DNA from: Sphingomonadales bacterium
GTDB lineage: Bacteria > Pseudomonadota > Alphaproteobacteria > Sphingomonadales > Sphingomonadaceae
DNA length: 19,681 bases
Reading direction: 5' to 3'
Assembly: GCA_028868335.1 (NCBI GenBank)
Contig: JAGWUU010000019.1
Location: 1 to 19,681, forward strand
The notes below the pieces were generated by a model that saw nothing but the letters and a program-made list of their open reading frames with translations, had not been told where the DNA came from and searched no databases. Below are positions 1 through 8,226 of the stretch, piece by piece. A program made the translations under genes and the position numbers. Within the stretch, counting starts at the first letter, position 1, and each line of letters begins with the position of its first letter.

Positions 1-187
1 CGACCGCTGGCTGCAATTGCTGCGTCAGATCGGCAAAGCTGGCCGGCGCCCCGGCGCGGGGTGCTACGGTCTGCATCTGGCTGGCATCGTTCTGGGCAAC
101 CTGCGCCCCGGCGGGGATGCCAGTTACCAGAGAAATGGCCGCACCGCCCAGCAGCAGCGCCGAAGTTACTCCATAAGCGTATTTCAC
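1..187 (-). CDS. Do/DegP-family periplasmic serine protease, N-terminal fragment
   Basis: Partial gene: 62 codons are visible before it leaves the window at base 1. The reading frame opens with GTG at 187 (VKYAYGVTSALLLGG...), with an AGAGGA ribosome site about 9 bases upstream. Residues 1 to about 29 form a signal peptide (Lys near the start, hydrophobic Ala/Leu/Gly core, then AGAQ). Residues 50-62 (SFADLTQQLQPAV) match the conserved segment that leads into VVNIS in Do/DegP/MucD proteases. These are HtrA-family serine proteases with PDZ domains that degrade misfolded envelope proteins in the periplasm; the catalytic and PDZ parts lie outside the window. It lies 79 bases downstream of hflC on the same strand, the usual hflK-hflC-degP arrangement, so co-transcription is likely. 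An in-frame ATG is absent; the ATG at 174 meets a stop at its third codon. Confidence 0.8.
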   Translation of the reverse strand, partial: MKYAYGVTSALLLGGAAISLVTGIPAGAQVAQNDASQMQTVAPRAGAPASFADLTQQLQPAV

Positions 188-266
188 GTTTGCTCGTTCC
201 TCTTGTTCTTCTCTGCCAGGCCCCGCGCTGATTCACGCGGTTTTGCCTGAACGGGGATTGAATGGC

Positions 267-1106
267 CTACTTTCCCTTGAACTGCTTGAGGTATTCGCTG
301 TCAGGCCCCAGGATGATCGTAGTCGATCCCTTGTTGGCTGGATTGGCGAAAACCAGCTCGTAACTCAGCATGGCGCGATAAAAGTCGTAGAATGCCGGAT
401 CCTGACCAGCGGCATTGCCCAGGATTCGCGCAGCGTTGGCCTGGGCCTCAGTGGAGATTCTCTCCGCCTCGCGCGCACCTGTATCCGTTTCCGCGATTGC
501 CTGGCGGGCACGCTCGGTTTCCATGCGCTCATAGGCCTGCTGCAACTCGCCCTCGGGAAGCGCGGCGCCGGTCAGGCGCACGTCGACGACCTGGATGCCA
601 AGCGGCCGCGCCTTCGCGTCAAGAGCGGTTCGCAGCGTGGCGAACGCACCGCCGTTGCCGGGTCGGATCAGCGCGCCAGAGGGAACCCGGCCCAGTTCCT
701 GCTGCGCCAGCGCCCCCATCACCGATCGCAACTGGTCGGTGGCCTTGTCGGTATCGCCGACCTGGTTGACCAGCTTGACCGGATCGAAAACGCGGTAGGT
801 AGCGGCAATGTCGGCCAGCACGGGGAACTCATCGGCGCCGCGTATCTGCTGGCGTTCTGCGGTGAAGCTGACCAGCCCACGGTCAATCCACGTCACCTGC
901 TCGACGAATGGCAAATGCGCGATCAGCCCTCCCCCTCCCGACTTGCCATCAGCTTGCCAGCGGTTGATCACGCGGACAGGTTGACCCATCCGTATCACCA
1001 CGGCCTGGCTGGTTTCGGGAACAACCGTGACGCACAATCCCAGCAGGAGGGCGATCGCCCCGAATACGAACAGCGCGGCGCGCTGGTGTTGTGACATGGA
1101 CGCCAT
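267..1106 (-). CDS. hflC: HflC, modulator of FtsH protease (SPFH/band 7 protein)
   Basis: 279 aa. One N-terminal membrane segment (about residues 9-31, AALFVFGAIALLLGLCVTVV) is followed by a prohibitin/band 7 (SPFH) domain, with the family's Glu/Ala-rich helix near 200-235 (RARQAIAETDTGAREAERIS). The C-terminal segment FYRAMLSYELVFA...TTIILGPDSEYLKQF is characteristic of HflC. With HflK it forms a large membrane complex that surrounds and modulates the AAA protease FtsH. The start at 1106 is preceded by GGGAGGG with 8 bases of spacing; a second ATG three codons later (1097) is less well placed. The gene begins one base after the hflK stop, so the pair is translationally coupled. Length is normal for the family. 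Confidence 0.95.
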   Translation of the reverse strand: MASMSQHQRAALFVFGAIALLLGLCVTVVPETSQAVVIRMGQPVRVINRWQADGKSGGGGLIAHLPFVEQVTWIDRGLVSFTAERQQIRGADEFPVLADIAATYRVFDPVKLVNQVGDTDKATDQLRSVMGALAQQELGRVPSGALIRPGNGGAFATLRTALDAKARPLGIQVVDVRLTGAALPEGELQQAYERMETERARQAIAETDTGAREAERISTEAQANAARILGNAAGQDPAFYDFYRAMLSYELVFANPANKGSTTIILGPDSEYLKQFKGK

Positions 1107-1107
1107 G

Positions 1108-2187
1108 CTATTGCCCTCCCGATGCGGCGGGCGAAGGCGATGCGGCGGGAGCAGGGGATTGAGCCACGGTCACTCCAGCGCCGCCACCGCCCACCACGAC
1201 CTTGGCATTGTTGGACAACACCCGTTCCATCGCTTCGTAATAGCGACGCTTGCGGGTGATTTCGGGGGCGACCTTGTATTGTGCGTAAACCGCCTCGTAC
1301 TCCGCCGCCTCGGTGGTTGCGTTGCCAAGGGTCTGCTGTGCGCGCGCCTGCGCATCGTCGATCTTCTTGCGTGCCTCCTGCCGCGCCTCGCCGACTTTGC
1401 GGAAGGCTTCCGAGAGCCGCGCGGGCGGATTGGCACGCACGACCTCCGCTCCTTCAATCTTGACGCCAAGCTGCCATGCATCGAGCACCGCCTGGGTGCG
1501 CGAGGCGACAAGCTGCTGCAACTGGGCGCGGCGCTGACCGTCGATCAGATCGTCGAAGCGTTGCTCGGCAACCGCGGCGTGGACTTCGGCGTCGGCCAGC
1601 CGGGCGACCGCCCTGGCGCTGTCAGCGGAACCATAGGCGAAACGGCGCAGGTCGGTGATCCGCCAGCGCAGTTTTACAGAAACGTCGGCAAGCTGGCGAT
1701 CGCGGGTCAGCATCAGGTTCTCGCCATCGGGATCGGGGAGAACCGTTTCCTCGATCTTGGCGGTGTTGCGGGCGGAAATCGCCTGGACCGGCCAGGGCAG
1801 CGTCAGCGTCAACCCGGAACCCACGGCGCGATCATAATGGCCGAAGGTTGTAACCAGGCCTTGCTCACCCTTGCTGAGAAAATGGAACGAGGTTCCTCCG
1901 ATCCAGACCGCCGCGATTCCCATGAGAAGATAGGGCAGCCAGTTGCTCCTGCCGCCACCCGTTCCGCCGCGCAGGGCGCGCTGGCGGAATATGTCCTCGA
2001 TATTGGCGGAGCGGCGCTGCGGCTCCGCTTCCCTGGGGGGCAACCAGGGATTGAACGGCCGGGACGACCCTGCTCCCTTTTCCGGAGCGGGCGTTGCTTC
2101 GCCGGTGGCATCGCCAGTTTCGCCAGCGGGCGCATCGGCATCGGCCGTGCCGTCACCATCGCCCCACGGGCTCTTGCGGCCAGTCAT
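1108..2187 (-). CDS. hflK: HflK, modulator of FtsH protease (SPFH/band 7 protein)
   Basis: Partner of HflC in the FtsH-associated membrane complex. The N-terminus is Gly/Asp/Pro-rich and cytosolic (MTGRKSPWGDGDG), as in other HflK proteins. Next come one membrane helix (LPYLLMGIAAVWIGGTSFHF) and an SPFH domain (EQGLVTTFGHYDRAVGSGLTLTLPWP), then an Ala/Glu/Arg-rich coiled coil (EARQEARKKIDDAQARAQQ). The tail is Ala/Pro/Ser-rich and low in complexity. I chose the ATG at 2187 because MTGRKSPWG is the family-like beginning. The longer frame from 2229 adds 14 residues that do not look like HflK, and it would start within a few bases of the predicted transcript start. Neither start has a strong ribosome site. 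The stop is separated from the hflC start by one base. Confidence 0.92.
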   Translation of the reverse strand: MTGRKSPWGDGDGTADADAPAGETGDATGEATPAPEKGAGSSRPFNPWLPPREAEPQRRSANIEDIFRQRALRGGTGGGRSNWLPYLLMGIAAVWIGGTSFHFLSKGEQGLVTTFGHYDRAVGSGLTLTLPWPVQAISARNTAKIEETVLPDPDGENLMLTRDRQLADVSVKLRWRITDLRRFAYGSADSARAVARLADAEVHAAVAEQRFDDLIDGQRRAQLQQLVASRTQAVLDAWQLGVKIEGAEVVRANPPARLSEAFRKVGEARQEARKKIDDAQARAQQTLGNATTEAAEYEAVYAQYKVAPEITRKRRYYEAMERVLSNNAKVVVGGGGAGVTVAQSPAPAASPSPAASGGQ

Positions 2188-2237
2188 GGCCAGCACGGGC
2201 ACGCGCTCGAATTCGTCGTTTCCTCTCATTGCATCCT

Positions 2238-2266
2238 GTTATAGGTGTGCATCACGCACAAAAACA
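2238..2266 (-). promoter_or_regulatory. possible sigma-70-type promoter for hflK-hflC
   Basis: On the minus strand TGTTTT, a 17-base gap and TATAAC can be read. A short inverted repeat, TGTGC/GCACA (2246-2260), lies in the spacer. Transcription would start near 2231, giving a leader of about 43 bases to the ATG at 2187. The -35 box is poor, so this is tentative. The same 74-base gap also separates hflK from the divergent mrp gene. Confidence 0.3.
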
Positions 2267-2303
2267 GTGTCTCGCATCGCTTTTTCCTTGCTAGGGGGGA
2301 AGC

Positions 2304-3269
2304 ATGAGTGATCCGATCGACGCCCTGCGCGCCGCGCTGCCCCAGCTTGCCCAGTCCCGCTTGCAAAGCCTGCGTTTGACCGATGGTGTGGCGATTGCCG
2401 TTCTTGACGCTTCAGGTTTCGACCCGGTGGAGCGCGAGCGGCTGGAACTGTCCGTGAAGGAGGCGCTGACCAACGCGCCCGGCGTGCGTGAAGCGCGCGT
2501 CGCGTTGATGGCCGACAAGATGCGGCGGCGGATCATAGCGGTCGGCTCTGGCAAGGGCGGGGTCGGAAAGTCGACCGTTTCGGCCAATATCGCGGTTGCC
2601 CTTGCGCGGATGGGGCGCAAGGTGGGGCTGGTCGATGCCGACATCTACGGTCCATCGCAACCGCGCCTGTTCGGCTCGGAGGGTGTGAAGCCGCAAGCGC
2701 GGGGAGACAAGCTGGTCCCGGTGCCGAACCAATGGGGCGTCCCCGTCCTGTCGATGGGTCAATTGATCGAGCCGGACAAGGCGATCGCCTGGCGCGGACC
2801 GATGGCGAGTAACGCACTGGGGCAATTGATTGACGCAGACTGGGGCCCGGTCGACACGCTGATCGTCGATCTGCCCCCCGGCACTGGCGACGTGCAGCTC
2901 ACCATCCTCCAGCGCCACAAGCCCGATGGCGCGGTGATCGTCTCAACCCCGCAAGACCTTGCCCTGATCGACGCCCGGCGCGCGATCCAGTTGTTCGAGG
3001 TGGGGAAGGTTCCGGTTATCGGCTTGATCGAGAACATGGCCGGATACGTCTGCCCGCATTGCGGCGAGGCCAGCGAGCCGTTCGGCACGGGCGGGGCCGA
3101 GCTGGCGGCCAAGGACATGGGCCTGCCGTTTCTCGGCCGCATTCCGCTGGATATCAGGATCCGGCAGGCGAGCGATGCGGGGACGCCGCCCGCCACCGGC
3201 GACGGCCTTGAGGGCGAGGCATTTGCCGCGATCGCCCGGCGCCTCGCTACCTGGCTCGACAATCGGTAG
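2304..3269 (+). CDS. mrp: Mrp/ApbC/NBP35-family iron-sulfur cluster carrier ATPase
   Basis: 321 aa. The N-terminal DUF59/MIP18-like part (residues 1-70) is followed by a P-loop ATPase with the deviant Walker A motif GKGGVGKST (83-91), the DADIYGPSQP motif (111-120) and VDLPPGTGD (188-196). The CxxC pair C250/C253 (VCPHC) is the cluster-binding site of the family. The protein is a cytosolic scaffold or carrier that delivers Fe-S clusters to apoenzymes. The ribosome site AGGGGGGA lies directly upstream of the ATG. The gene diverges from hflK and is followed after 14 bases by a molybdenum hydroxylase subunit, so the two are probably co-transcribed. Length and motifs are complete. Confidence 0.95.
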   Translation: MSDPIDALRAALPQLAQSRLQSLRLTDGVAIAVLDASGFDPVERERLELSVKEALTNAPGVREARVALMADKMRRRIIAVGSGKGGVGKSTVSANIAVALARMGRKVGLVDADIYGPSQPRLFGSEGVKPQARGDKLVPVPNQWGVPVLSMGQLIEPDKAIAWRGPMASNALGQLIDADWGPVDTLIVDLPPGTGDVQLTILQRHKPDGAVIVSTPQDLALIDARRAIQLFEVGKVPVIGLIENMAGYVCPHCGEASEPFGTGGAELAAKDMGLPFLGRIPLDIRIRQASDAGTPPATGDGLEGEAFAAIARRLATWLDNR

Positions 3270-3283
3270 GGGCGCGGGCGGCC

Positions 3284-5551
3284 ATGCACCTTTCGCGGCG
3301 GGGCGTTCTGTTGGGGGCGGGAGCAACGGGCGGGCTGGTACTTGCCTGGACGCTGACCCCGCGCCGTTTCGCCGCGCCGCTTCCCGCCGGACCGGATGAG
3401 GTGGCTTTCGACGCCTGGCTGAAGATCGGCAAGGACGGCGTGGTGACGGTCGCAGTGCCCGAGGTGGAAATGGGGCATGGCATTACCACGTTGATTCCGC
3501 AGGTCGTCGCTCAGGAGTTGGGCGCCGATTGGCGCCAGATCGCGGTTGAACCGGCGCCGGTCAGCGGGGTCTATGCCAATGCGCCATTGGCGGCGCGCTG
3601 GGCGCCCTTGTGGATGCCCTTGTTCCCCGGACTGGCCGACAAGCCGGATTCGATCCTCGCCCGACGTTTTGCCGAAAGCGAGCCGTTTGATGTCTGTGCA
3701 GACGGCACCTCGTTTGCTGCGTTCGAGATACCTGCGCGCATCGCCGCGGCATCGGCGCGGGCGATGCTGGCCAAGGCGGCGGCGGACAAGTGGGGCGTCG
3801 CCTGGGAGGAATGCGAGGTGGCCGGCGGGTTCGTCGTCCACGACAAACAACGCCTGTCCTTCGCCGAGCTGGCCGAAGAGGCTGCCGGATACAAGCCGCC
3901 CGATCCACCCGTCTTGCGCGCGCAACCTCCGGCCGAAAATCCTGCCGAGTTCCCGGCAGGCGCACCGCCGCGCTATCCCCGGCTCGACCTGCCGGCCAAG
4001 GTCGATGGAAGCTACACCTTTGCAGGCGATGTGCGGCTGCCCGACATGGTGTTTGCCGCGATCCGCCACGGACCGATCGCGCGGGCCAAACTCGGCAGTC
4101 ACGATGCCGGGCCAGCAAAAGGCGTGCGGGGCTTTCAGCGCCTGGTCGAGGGGGCGGACTGGCTCGCCGCGACAGGCTCAAGCTGGTGGGCGGCGGAAGA
4201 AGCGCTCAAGCGGATCGCGCCGCGATTCAAGGCCACTGGCCGCGCTGATTCGGTGCGGATCGGCAAGGCGCTCGATCACGCGCTGCGCTTTGGTGACGGT
4301 GTTACGATCGCCAAGGCGGGCGATCCCGGACAGTGGCTTGCCGACAAGTTCGAACATGTTGCAGGCTACACGATCGAGCCAGCGCTTCACGCAACGCTTG
4401 AAACCGCAAGCGCCACGGCGCGCTATGCCGATGGACGGCTTGAACTCTGGATCGCCAGCCAGGCTCCCCAGGCGGCGCGACAGAAGGCTGCGCGGGCGCT
4501 GGGGATCGGGATCGAAAAGGTCGTGCTCTATCCGATGCCCGCAGGCGGCAGCTTCGATCGCCGCCTGGAAAACGATCATGCTGCGGAAGTGGCGCTGATC
4601 GCAAGGGAAGTGGGCAAGCCCGTGCAACTGACCTGGTCGCGCTGGCAGGAGCATGTCGCCGGGCGTCCGCGCACTCCGGCTCGCGCCTTGCTTGCCGCGC
4701 GCACCGCGCAGGATGGCTCCCTCACCGCGCTCAAGATGCGGGTGGCGATGCCGGCGACCACCCATGAATTCGGCAAGCGGTTGTTCGAGCATGAGGAGGC
4801 GCAGGATGCGCTGTCCGCACAGGACCAGGGCGACCCGTTGGCGTTTGACGGCGCGATTCCGCCCTATGCGATCGAGACGCTGCTGGTCGAGCATTGCCCG
4901 GCGGAGATCGGATTGCCGACGGCCAGGATGCGCGGCAACGGGTCAGCGCTTGGTTGCTTCCTGATCGAGACGTTTATCGACGAACTGGCCAGCCGCGCAC
5001 AGCGTGAGCCGTTGTCCTATCGCATGGCCATGCTCGGGCACGACCTGAAGCTCGCCGCTGTGTTGCAACGCGCTGCAGGTCTGGCTGAATGGAACGGCGG
5101 CGCGGTTGGCAGCGGACAGGGGCTTGCCTGCCACAGCATGACGGTTGCCGGGCGGGAGGGGCGTATCGCGGTGGTAGCCAGCGCCGGCCGCAATGAACAC
5201 GGCATTCGCGTCGACAAGCTCACCGCCGTTGTCGACATTGGCCGGATCATCGACGCCGACATCGCCCGCCAGCAGATCGAGGGTGGACTTGTGTTCGGCA
5301 TGGGGCTCGCCAGCGGCAGCACCAGCGCCTACGCCAACGGATTGCCCCTGACAGGGAGGCTTGGCCTGCTGAACCTGCCGCTGCTGGCCGACTGCCCGGA
5401 AATCATCGTGGAGTTCGTCAGCAGCCAGGCCGATCCGTTCGATCCGGGTGAGCTGGGCGTTTGCGCCGTGGTTCCGGCCATCGCCAACGCGCTCTATGCC
5501 GCTGGAGGAACCCGCGCGCGCACCCTGCCGCTGATGGCGCAGGCACAATGA
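3284..5551 (+). CDS. Tat-exported molybdopterin-binding subunit, isoquinoline 1-oxidoreductase beta (IorB)-like
   Basis: 755 aa, xanthine dehydrogenase/IorB superfamily. The N-terminus carries a twin-arginine signal (SRRGVLLGAG at residues 4-13, then a hydrophobic stretch), as in many periplasmic IorB-type enzymes. Family landmarks are VEMGHGITTLIPQVVAQEL near residue 60, GGSFDRRLEND near 420 (usually GGGFGRR), RGNGSALGCFLIETFIDEL near 550, and a C-terminal PGELG with E723 at the place of the catalytic Glu, followed by VVPAIANALYAAGG. Such subunits bind the molybdenum cofactor and hydroxylate N-heterocycles or oxidise aldehydes. They normally pair with a [2Fe-2S] subunit (IorA), and none is present here. 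The substrate cannot be told. The gene starts 14 bases after mrp, and its stop overlaps the hemH start (ATGA). The degenerate cofactor motif could mean a divergent or specialised enzyme. Confidence 0.85.
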   Translation: MHLSRRGVLLGAGATGGLVLAWTLTPRRFAAPLPAGPDEVAFDAWLKIGKDGVVTVAVPEVEMGHGITTLIPQVVAQELGADWRQIAVEPAPVSGVYANAPLAARWAPLWMPLFPGLADKPDSILARRFAESEPFDVCADGTSFAAFEIPARIAAASARAMLAKAAADKWGVAWEECEVAGGFVVHDKQRLSFAELAEEAAGYKPPDPPVLRAQPPAENPAEFPAGAPPRYPRLDLPAKVDGSYTFAGDVRLPDMVFAAIRHGPIARAKLGSHDAGPAKGVRGFQRLVEGADWLAATGSSWWAAEEALKRIAPRFKATGRADSVRIGKALDHALRFGDGVTIAKAGDPGQWLADKFEHVAGYTIEPALHATLETASATARYADGRLELWIASQAPQAARQKAARALGIGIEKVVLYPMPAGGSFDRRLENDHAAEVALIAREVGKPVQLTWSRWQEHVAGRPRTPARALLAARTAQDGSLTALKMRVAMPATTHEFGKRLFEHEEAQDALSAQDQGDPLAFDGAIPPYAIETLLVEHCPAEIGLPTARMRGNGSALGCFLIETFIDELASRAQREPLSYRMAMLGHDLKLAAVLQRAAGLAEWNGGAVGSGQGLACHSMTVAGREGRIAVVASAGRNEHGIRVDKLTAVVDIGRIIDADIARQQIEGGLVFGMGLASGSTSAYANGLPLTGRLGLLNLPLLADCPEIIVEFVSSQADPFDPGELGVCAVVPAIANALYAAGGTRARTLPLMAQAQ

Positions 5552-6561
5552 CGCGCCCTGCCGATCATCCGGATTTGCCAGCGCCGCGAGTAGGAGTGCT
5601 GCTGGTCAACCTTGGCACGCCCGAGGAGCCGACCCCGGCGGCGGTGCGTCGCTATCTCAGGGAGTTTCTTTCCGACCCTCGCGTCGTGGAAATTCCAAGG
5701 CTGGTGTGGTGGCCGATCCTCCACGGGATTGTTCTCACCACCCGCCCGAGGAAATCGGCCCACGCCTATCAGCAGATTTGGGCCCCGGAAGGCTCCCCGC
5801 TCGCGGTGATTACCGAGGCTCAGGCAAAGGGCTTGCAGGCACGGCTTGGGACGGACGTCACAGTCGGCTGGGCGATGCGCTATGGCAGGCCGACGATCGC
5901 CGCCGAGTTGCAACGGCTGAAGGACGCCGGGTGCGAACGGATCCTGATCGCCCCGCTCTATCCCCAATATTCAGGGGCCACCACCGCGACCGTTACCGAT
6001 GCGCTGGGCGTGCAACTTGCCCGGATGCGCTGGCAACCGGCACTCCGCACCTTGCCGCCTTATTACGACGATGGGGCCTATATAGCCGCCCTGCGCGCGG
6101 ATACCTTGCGTCAGCTTGCCGCGCTTGATTTCGAGCCTGAGGTGCTGCTGCTCTCATTTCACGGCATGCCCGAGCGGACACTGCATCTCGGTGATCCCTA
6201 TCACTGCCAGTGCCAGGCGACCGCGCGGTTGCTGGGCGAGGCGCTGGCGGCGGATCACCCGGACCTGCGGATCGACGTCACCTTCCAGTCCCGCTTTGGC
6301 CGGGCAAAATGGCTCGGACCCGCAACCGACGCAGCCCTGTTGGCCGAGGCGGCAAACGGAACCAGGCGGATCGCCATCACCGCTCCGGGCTTCTCCGCCG
6401 ATTGCCTGGAAACCCGCGAGGAACTGGCGATCCGCGGGCGCGATGCGTTTCTTGCCGCAGGCGGAACGCACTTCGCCGCGCTCGATTGCCTCAACGCGGG
6501 CGAGGCGGGAATGGCGATGCTGGAGGCGCTTGTAAGGCGCGAACTGGCTGGGTGGGTTTGA
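5548..6561 (+). CDS. hemH: Ferrochelatase
   Basis: 337 aa. It inserts Fe2+ into protoporphyrin IX, the last step of protoporphyrin-dependent haem synthesis, at the cytosolic face of the membrane. Visible signatures: GVLLVNLGTPEEPTP at the N-terminus, IAPLYPQYSGATTATV (about 134-150), the catalytic His H205 in LLSFHGMPER, GDPYHCQCQATARLL after it, and the conserved acidic residue E288 in GFSADCLETREEL. The start at 5548 overlaps the stop of the upstream gene (ATGA), which implies translational coupling. An upstream in-frame extension to 5461 lies inside that gene and is not family-like. A hairpin follows the stop. Confidence 0.96.
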   Translation: MTRPADHPDLPAPRVGVLLVNLGTPEEPTPAAVRRYLREFLSDPRVVEIPRLVWWPILHGIVLTTRPRKSAHAYQQIWAPEGSPLAVITEAQAKGLQARLGTDVTVGWAMRYGRPTIAAELQRLKDAGCERILIAPLYPQYSGATTATVTDALGVQLARMRWQPALRTLPPYYDDGAYIAALRADTLRQLAALDFEPEVLLLSFHGMPERTLHLGDPYHCQCQATARLLGEALAADHPDLRIDVTFQSRFGRAKWLGPATDAALLAEAANGTRRIAITAPGFSADCLETREELAIRGRDAFLAAGGTHFAALDCLNAGEAGMAMLEALVRRELAGWV

Positions 6562-6562
6562 G

Positions 6563-6590
6563 GTGAGGATCGCGCCTCACGGCGTTTTGA
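6563..6590 (+). terminator. hairpin terminator after hemH
   Basis: Two bases after the hemH stop, GTGAGG (6563-6568) pairs with CCTCAC (6575-6580) across a 6-base loop, followed by GGCGTTTTG. The stem is short and the T-run has only four bases, so it may be a weak intrinsic terminator. The 128 bases after it, up to the sdhAF4 stop, hold no gene I can support. They contain a separated inverted repeat, GCTTGTC/GACAAGC. Confidence 0.45.
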
Positions 6591-6718
6591 CGACAGGGCG
6601 AATTGCTTGTCGGGCACACTAAGCCGTCGCGCGGAGTTCTTGACAAGCCGGGCATGCAATTTGTCGACTGCCGAGAAATCAGCGGGGCGGAGAATGCCTA
6701 CTATCGGTTGCCCAAACC

Positions 6719-6886
6719 CTAAAAATCGACCGCGATGCCCTTGAGCGTCCAATCGCCAAAGCGCGTGGGGGAAAGGCCGAGCGGGTCAGGCTCGGGCTTG
6801 CCCTGCTCGGGCGCGGGGGCGGGAGTGTCGCTCCAGTACGAGGGCTTCACGAATTTTTCCGGTCGCTTGGTGGCGCGCTTGATCAT
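6719..6886 (-). CDS. DUF1674 / SdhAF4-like succinate dehydrogenase assembly factor
   Basis: Small protein of 55 aa. The C-terminus PTRFGDWTLKGIAVDF fits the DUF1674 signature (P-TR-[YF]-GDW...KG...DF) of succinate dehydrogenase assembly factor 4. In that family the factor binds the flavinylated SdhA subunit and promotes SdhA-SdhB assembly. The N-terminus is basic (MIKRATKRPEKFVKP) and the middle is Pro/Glu-rich and probably disordered. The ATG at 6886 has AAGGGG six bases upstream. A longer reading frame extends to 7498, but it runs through the divergent methyltransferase gene and is a shadow. Divergent from rsmB with 54 bases between the starts. No sdh genes are in the window. Confidence 0.85.
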   Translation of the reverse strand: MIKRATKRPEKFVKPSYWSDTPAPAPEQGKPEPDPLGLSPTRFGDWTLKGIAVDF

Positions 6887-6940
6887 GGTGCCCCTTTGCG
6901 CCCGCTGGCCCTTCAATGCAATCGTCGCTAGGGGCGGGTT

Positions 6941-8170
6941 ATGGATATTCCCGGCCTTCCGGCGCGCAAGGCGGCGCTGCGGTTGCTCGATGCAGTGTTG
7001 CGGCGGGGCGAAACGCTCGACCAGGCGGCGAACGGCGCGCTTCAGGGGGTGCGGGGGCAAGCCGACAAGGCGCTCGCCCGGGCGCTCGCCGGTGAGACGC
7101 TGCGCTGGCTGAACGATCTCGATGCCTTGATCGACAGTGCTACCCGGCAGGTCCTGCCTGACGACGCCAAGCCGCGCTCGGTTCTGCGATTGATGCTGGC
7201 CGGCTGGTTGAGGCTGGAAACGCCGCCCCATGCGGTGATCGCCACTGGGCTGCCCCTGCTGGCAGGCGGGCCGCGACGATTGGCGCATGGTGTCTTCTCG
7301 ACCCTGGTAAAACGTGGACCAAAGCTCCCGCACGCGCCGACCCTCGCGGCTGATGTTGCGCAGCGCTGGGGCGAACGGGGCGGAGCGATTGCGGCGGGTC
7401 TTGCCGAGCCGCCGCCGCTTGACCTTACCTTGCGCGATCCGGCAGCGACGGCACTGTGGAGCGAACGGCTTGGCGGCGTGTCGCTGGCGCTCGGGCACGT
7501 TCGCCTGCCGCGCGGAACCGCGGTGGAGGATCTAGAAGGCTTTGCGGAAGGCGCGTGGTGGGTACAAGACCTCGCCGCCAGTCTTCCCGCGCGCCTGCTT
7601 GGGCAGGGCGAGGGGAGGACCGTACTTGATCTCTGCGCCGCGCCGGGCGGTAAGACGCTGCAACTCGCAGCCGCTGGCTGGAAGGTTACGGCTCTTGATT
7701 CCAGTGCCAAGCGGCTGGAGCGGATGAAGGCCAACCTCACCCGGACCGGCCTTGTCGCGGAGATTGTCTGCGGCGACGCACTGACATGGGAGCCGGTCGC
7801 ACCATTCGATGCTGTCCTGCTCGACGCGCCCTGCACGGCAACCGGCACGGCCCGCCGCCATCCCGACGTGCTTCACCGAATCGGACCTCGCCAGATTGCC
7901 GAAATGGCGGACCTGCAGGCTGCGCTATTGGAACGGGCGGCGCGCTGGGTCCGGCCGGGAGGACAACTGGTCTATGCCACCTGCTCGCTCGAACGGGCCG
8001 AGGGTGAGGAGCGGGCGTCGGCTGTTGGCCTGACGCCGCAGCCAATCACCCACTCCGAATTGCCCACCGGTCTGGCACCCGGCCCCGAAGGCTGGGTGCG
8101 AAGCGATCCGGGTATGCTGCGCGAAGCGGGCGGCCTGGACGGATTCTTCATCGCGCGGTGGCGCGCCTGA
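6941..8170 (+). CDS. rsmB: RsmB/NOP-family SAM-dependent RNA cytosine-C5 methyltransferase
   Basis: 409 aa. The N-terminal helical part (about 1-130) resembles the NusB-like RNA-binding domain of RsmB. The catalytic Rossmann fold follows, with motif I DLCAAPGGKTLQLA, motif IV LDAPCTATGTARRHPDV (first catalytic Cys) and motif VI YATCSLERAEGEE (second catalytic Cys). Both Cys of the two-cysteine m5C mechanism are present. RsmB methylates C967 of 16S rRNA in E. coli; whether this member has exactly that target is inferred from the domain layout. The start at 6941 is preceded by AGGGGCGGG. It is transcribed divergently from sdhAF4 and converges on msrA with 56 bases between the stops. Confidence 0.9.
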   Translation: MDIPGLPARKAALRLLDAVLRRGETLDQAANGALQGVRGQADKALARALAGETLRWLNDLDALIDSATRQVLPDDAKPRSVLRLMLAGWLRLETPPHAVIATGLPLLAGGPRRLAHGVFSTLVKRGPKLPHAPTLAADVAQRWGERGGAIAAGLAEPPPLDLTLRDPAATALWSERLGGVSLALGHVRLPRGTAVEDLEGFAEGAWWVQDLAASLPARLLGQGEGRTVLDLCAAPGGKTLQLAAAGWKVTALDSSAKRLERMKANLTRTGLVAEIVCGDALTWEPVAPFDAVLLDAPCTATGTARRHPDVLHRIGPRQIAEMADLQAALLERAARWVRPGGQLVYATCSLERAEGEERASAVGLTPQPITHSELPTGLAPGPEGWVRSDPGMLREAGGLDGFFIARWRA

Positions 8171-8226
8171 TCCCTACCCGGGTAAAGGATGCGCGCCCGT
8201 GGTGACTCGACCTTGAGGCCAAGGGC

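Noticed and set aside
243..1094. Long plus-strand reading frame (283 codons), and another at 1027-2244 (405 codons)
   Set aside because: Both lie opposite hflC and hflK, whose protein families are clear; the plus-strand translations have no family-like sequence. GC-rich DNA often gives such shadows.
6887..6940. Inverted repeat GCCCCT/AGGGGC between sdhAF4 and rsmB
   Set aside because: It is explained by the two ribosome sites facing opposite ways.
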